From Chloroflexota bacterium (GTDB taxonomy: Bacteria; Chloroflexota; UBA6077), in assembly GCA_021788565.1 (NCBI GenBank), contig JAJYKO010000400.1:1-5937 (forward strand): DNA of 5,937 bases, in the 5' to 3' direction. Below are positions 4,953 to 5,937 of this stretch, in pieces. Numbering within the stretch: the stretch's first letter is position 1; the number at the start of each line of letters is the position of its first letter. The translations under genes and the position numbers were made by a program. A model generated the notes under the pieces. That model was not told where the DNA came from. It searched no databases and was given only the letters and a program-made list of their open reading frames with translations.

Positions 4953-5937
4953 CTACCTCGAAACGGCACCCGCCGCGTTCTCACCAGCCATCGGCAGCGT
5001 GAAGGTAAACGTTGCTCCCCCTTCGGGGCGATTCTCGACCCAGATACGGCCCCCGTGAGCTTCTACGAGCCCCTTTACAACGGCCAGCCCCACGCCGGTT
5101 CCTTTCGGCTGCGAACGGCCCCGGCTCACCCGATAGAAGGGCTCGAAAATGCGCGAGAGAGCACTCGGTGGGATCCCGGGGCCCTGATCCGACACCTCGA
5201 CACGAACCTCATCTCCTTGCCGGCGTGCTGAGACTCGAATTTCCGTCCCAGCAGGTGCGTACTTGGTCGCATTTTCTATCAGGTTTGACAGCACCTGATC
5301 GATTTCGACGTAGCTCAGCGCCACAGGCGCCAGGTCCTCGGGGATATCTACAACCACTTTATGCCGGCGAGTTAGCGGACGCAATCTGCCCAGAACCTCG
5401 TCGATCAGCACACTAAGGTCGTACCATCCTTTCTCAAGCTGCAGGCTGCCCGCCTCGATGCGCGACAGATCCAGCAGGTTACCCACCAACTGATTCAGCC
5501 GTCGGGCCTCATGCTCGATGGCCCGCGCGAAATCTTTGCGCTCCTCGTCCGACCAGTTCACGTTCTCCTGCAGAAGTCCCCCTGCTGACGCCATTATCGA
5601 TGCCAGCGGCGTTCGCAGATCGTGGGACACGGCGTTTAGCAGCGCCGTCTTGAGCTCGTCGGTCCGCCGGAGAATCTCGGCCTCGGTCGCATCCCTGCGT
5701 AGCTGTCGGCGTTCGACCGCCAATCCTACCTGGGCAGCCACCGCCGACAACAAGCGGTCATCCTCCCCACTGAACTCGGGAGCCTCGCTCGGGTGAGCCA
5801 GCGTCAGCACACCCACCCGCCGGTCACCAGACTGGACAGGCACGACGTGAAGATGATGGCCGTCGATCGTGTCGACCACGGGCGAGTGCGGAGGCACCAC
5901 CCTGACCCACCGCCCCGGCATGCCGGCCCGCACTCCG
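4953..5937 (-). CDS. kdpD: Sensor histidine kinase KdpD, C-terminal part (5' end off window)
   Basis: This is the kinase half of a membrane sensor that phosphorylates KdpE in response to low K+ or osmotic stress. The frame is open to the window edge, so the start is missing; the numbers below count from the GTG at 5933. Residues about 10-76 look like the end of a GAF-like domain (HLHVVPVQSGDRRVGVLTLA, then AVAAQVGLAVERRQL). The dimerisation/phosphotransfer domain has H104 in AVSHDLRTPLASI. The ATPase domain shows the N-box LSNLIENATKYAP (N217, N221), the G1 box SDQGPGIP (D249), the F-box FEPFYR (about 263-268) and the G2 box GTGVGLAVV (278-286). All catalytic residues are intact. It ends with TAG at 4955-4953, 7 nt before kdpE. 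The KdpD-specific N-terminal sensor, Usp-like region and four membrane helices are not in view, so another GAF histidine kinase paired with KdpE cannot be fully excluded. Confidence 0.85.
   Translation of the reverse strand, partial: GVRAGMPGRWVRVVPPHSPVVDTIDGHHLHVVPVQSGDRRVGVLTLAHPSEAPEFSGEDDRLLSAVAAQVGLAVERRQLRRDATEAEILRRTDELKTALLNAVSHDLRTPLASIMASAGGLLQENVNWSDEERKDFARAIEHEARRLNQLVGNLLDLSRIEAGSLQLEKGWYDLSVLIDEVLGRLRPLTRRHKVVVDIPEDLAPVALSYVEIDQVLSNLIENATKYAPAGTEIRVSARRQGDEVRVEVSDQGPGIPPSALSRIFEPFYRVSRGRSQPKGTGVGLAVVKGLVEAHGGRIWVENRPEGGATFTFTLPMAGENAAGAVSR

Noticed and set aside
4301..5002. Plus-strand 233-codon frame opposite kdpE
   Set aside because: It is antisense to a KdpE frame with all receiver and winged-helix motifs intact. 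No independent evidence.
1..5937. CRISPR array, tRNA, rRNA, transposase or a new defence system
   Set aside because: No regularly spaced repeats, cloverleaf-like sequence, rRNA-like stretch or transposase/defence motif was seen; the region is an ion-transport locus.

Overview
This window carries most of a Kdp high-affinity potassium-uptake locus. Every supported gene lies on the minus strand, so transcription runs from high to low coordinates. The DNA is GC-rich and the genes are tightly packed. It also holds two dispersed-type palindromic repeats. This fits a high-GC environmental bacterium. A Chloroflexota/Thermomicrobia-like host is a loose guess from the style of the repeats; nothing here fixes the taxonomy.

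Layout in transcription order. (1) 5937-4953: the C-terminal part of a KdpD-type sensor histidine kinase (end of a GAF-like region, dimerisation/phosphoacceptor domain, ATPase domain); its N-terminus is outside the window. (2) 4945-4238: KdpE, an OmpR-family response regulator starting 7 nt after the kdpD stop. (3) 4237-3918: a 320-nt gap holding a palindromic repeat of about 70 nt and no credible gene. (4) 3917-3453: a stand-alone receiver protein with no output domain. (5) 3452-3292: a non-coding stretch with a 20-bp-spaced direct repeat and an inverted repeat, the likely control region of the transport genes. (6) 3291-3166: an unassigned 41-aa membrane micro-protein overlapping the start of kdpF. 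(7) 3196-3107: kdpF, 29 aa. (8) 3103-2789: an unassigned soluble 104-aa protein between kdpF and kdpA. (9) 2778-1051: complete kdpA. (10) 1050-920: a gap with a long palindromic element flanked by a 10-bp direct repeat. (11) 919-1: the first 306 residues of kdpB, running off the window. kdpC would be expected just beyond.

How the parts work together: KdpD and KdpE should sense potassium limitation or osmotic stress and switch on the transporter genes. KdpA is the potassium-selective channel-like subunit, KdpB the P-type ATPase that powers it, and KdpF a one-helix stabilising subunit. The order (kdpDE before kdpFAB) is reversed from Escherichia coli kdpFABCDE.

The core system is well known. 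The less ordinary parts are the extra receiver between regulators and transporter, the two small unassigned genes around kdpF, a long N-terminal extension on KdpB, and the apparent insertion of a palindromic element exactly between the kdpA stop and the kdpB start.
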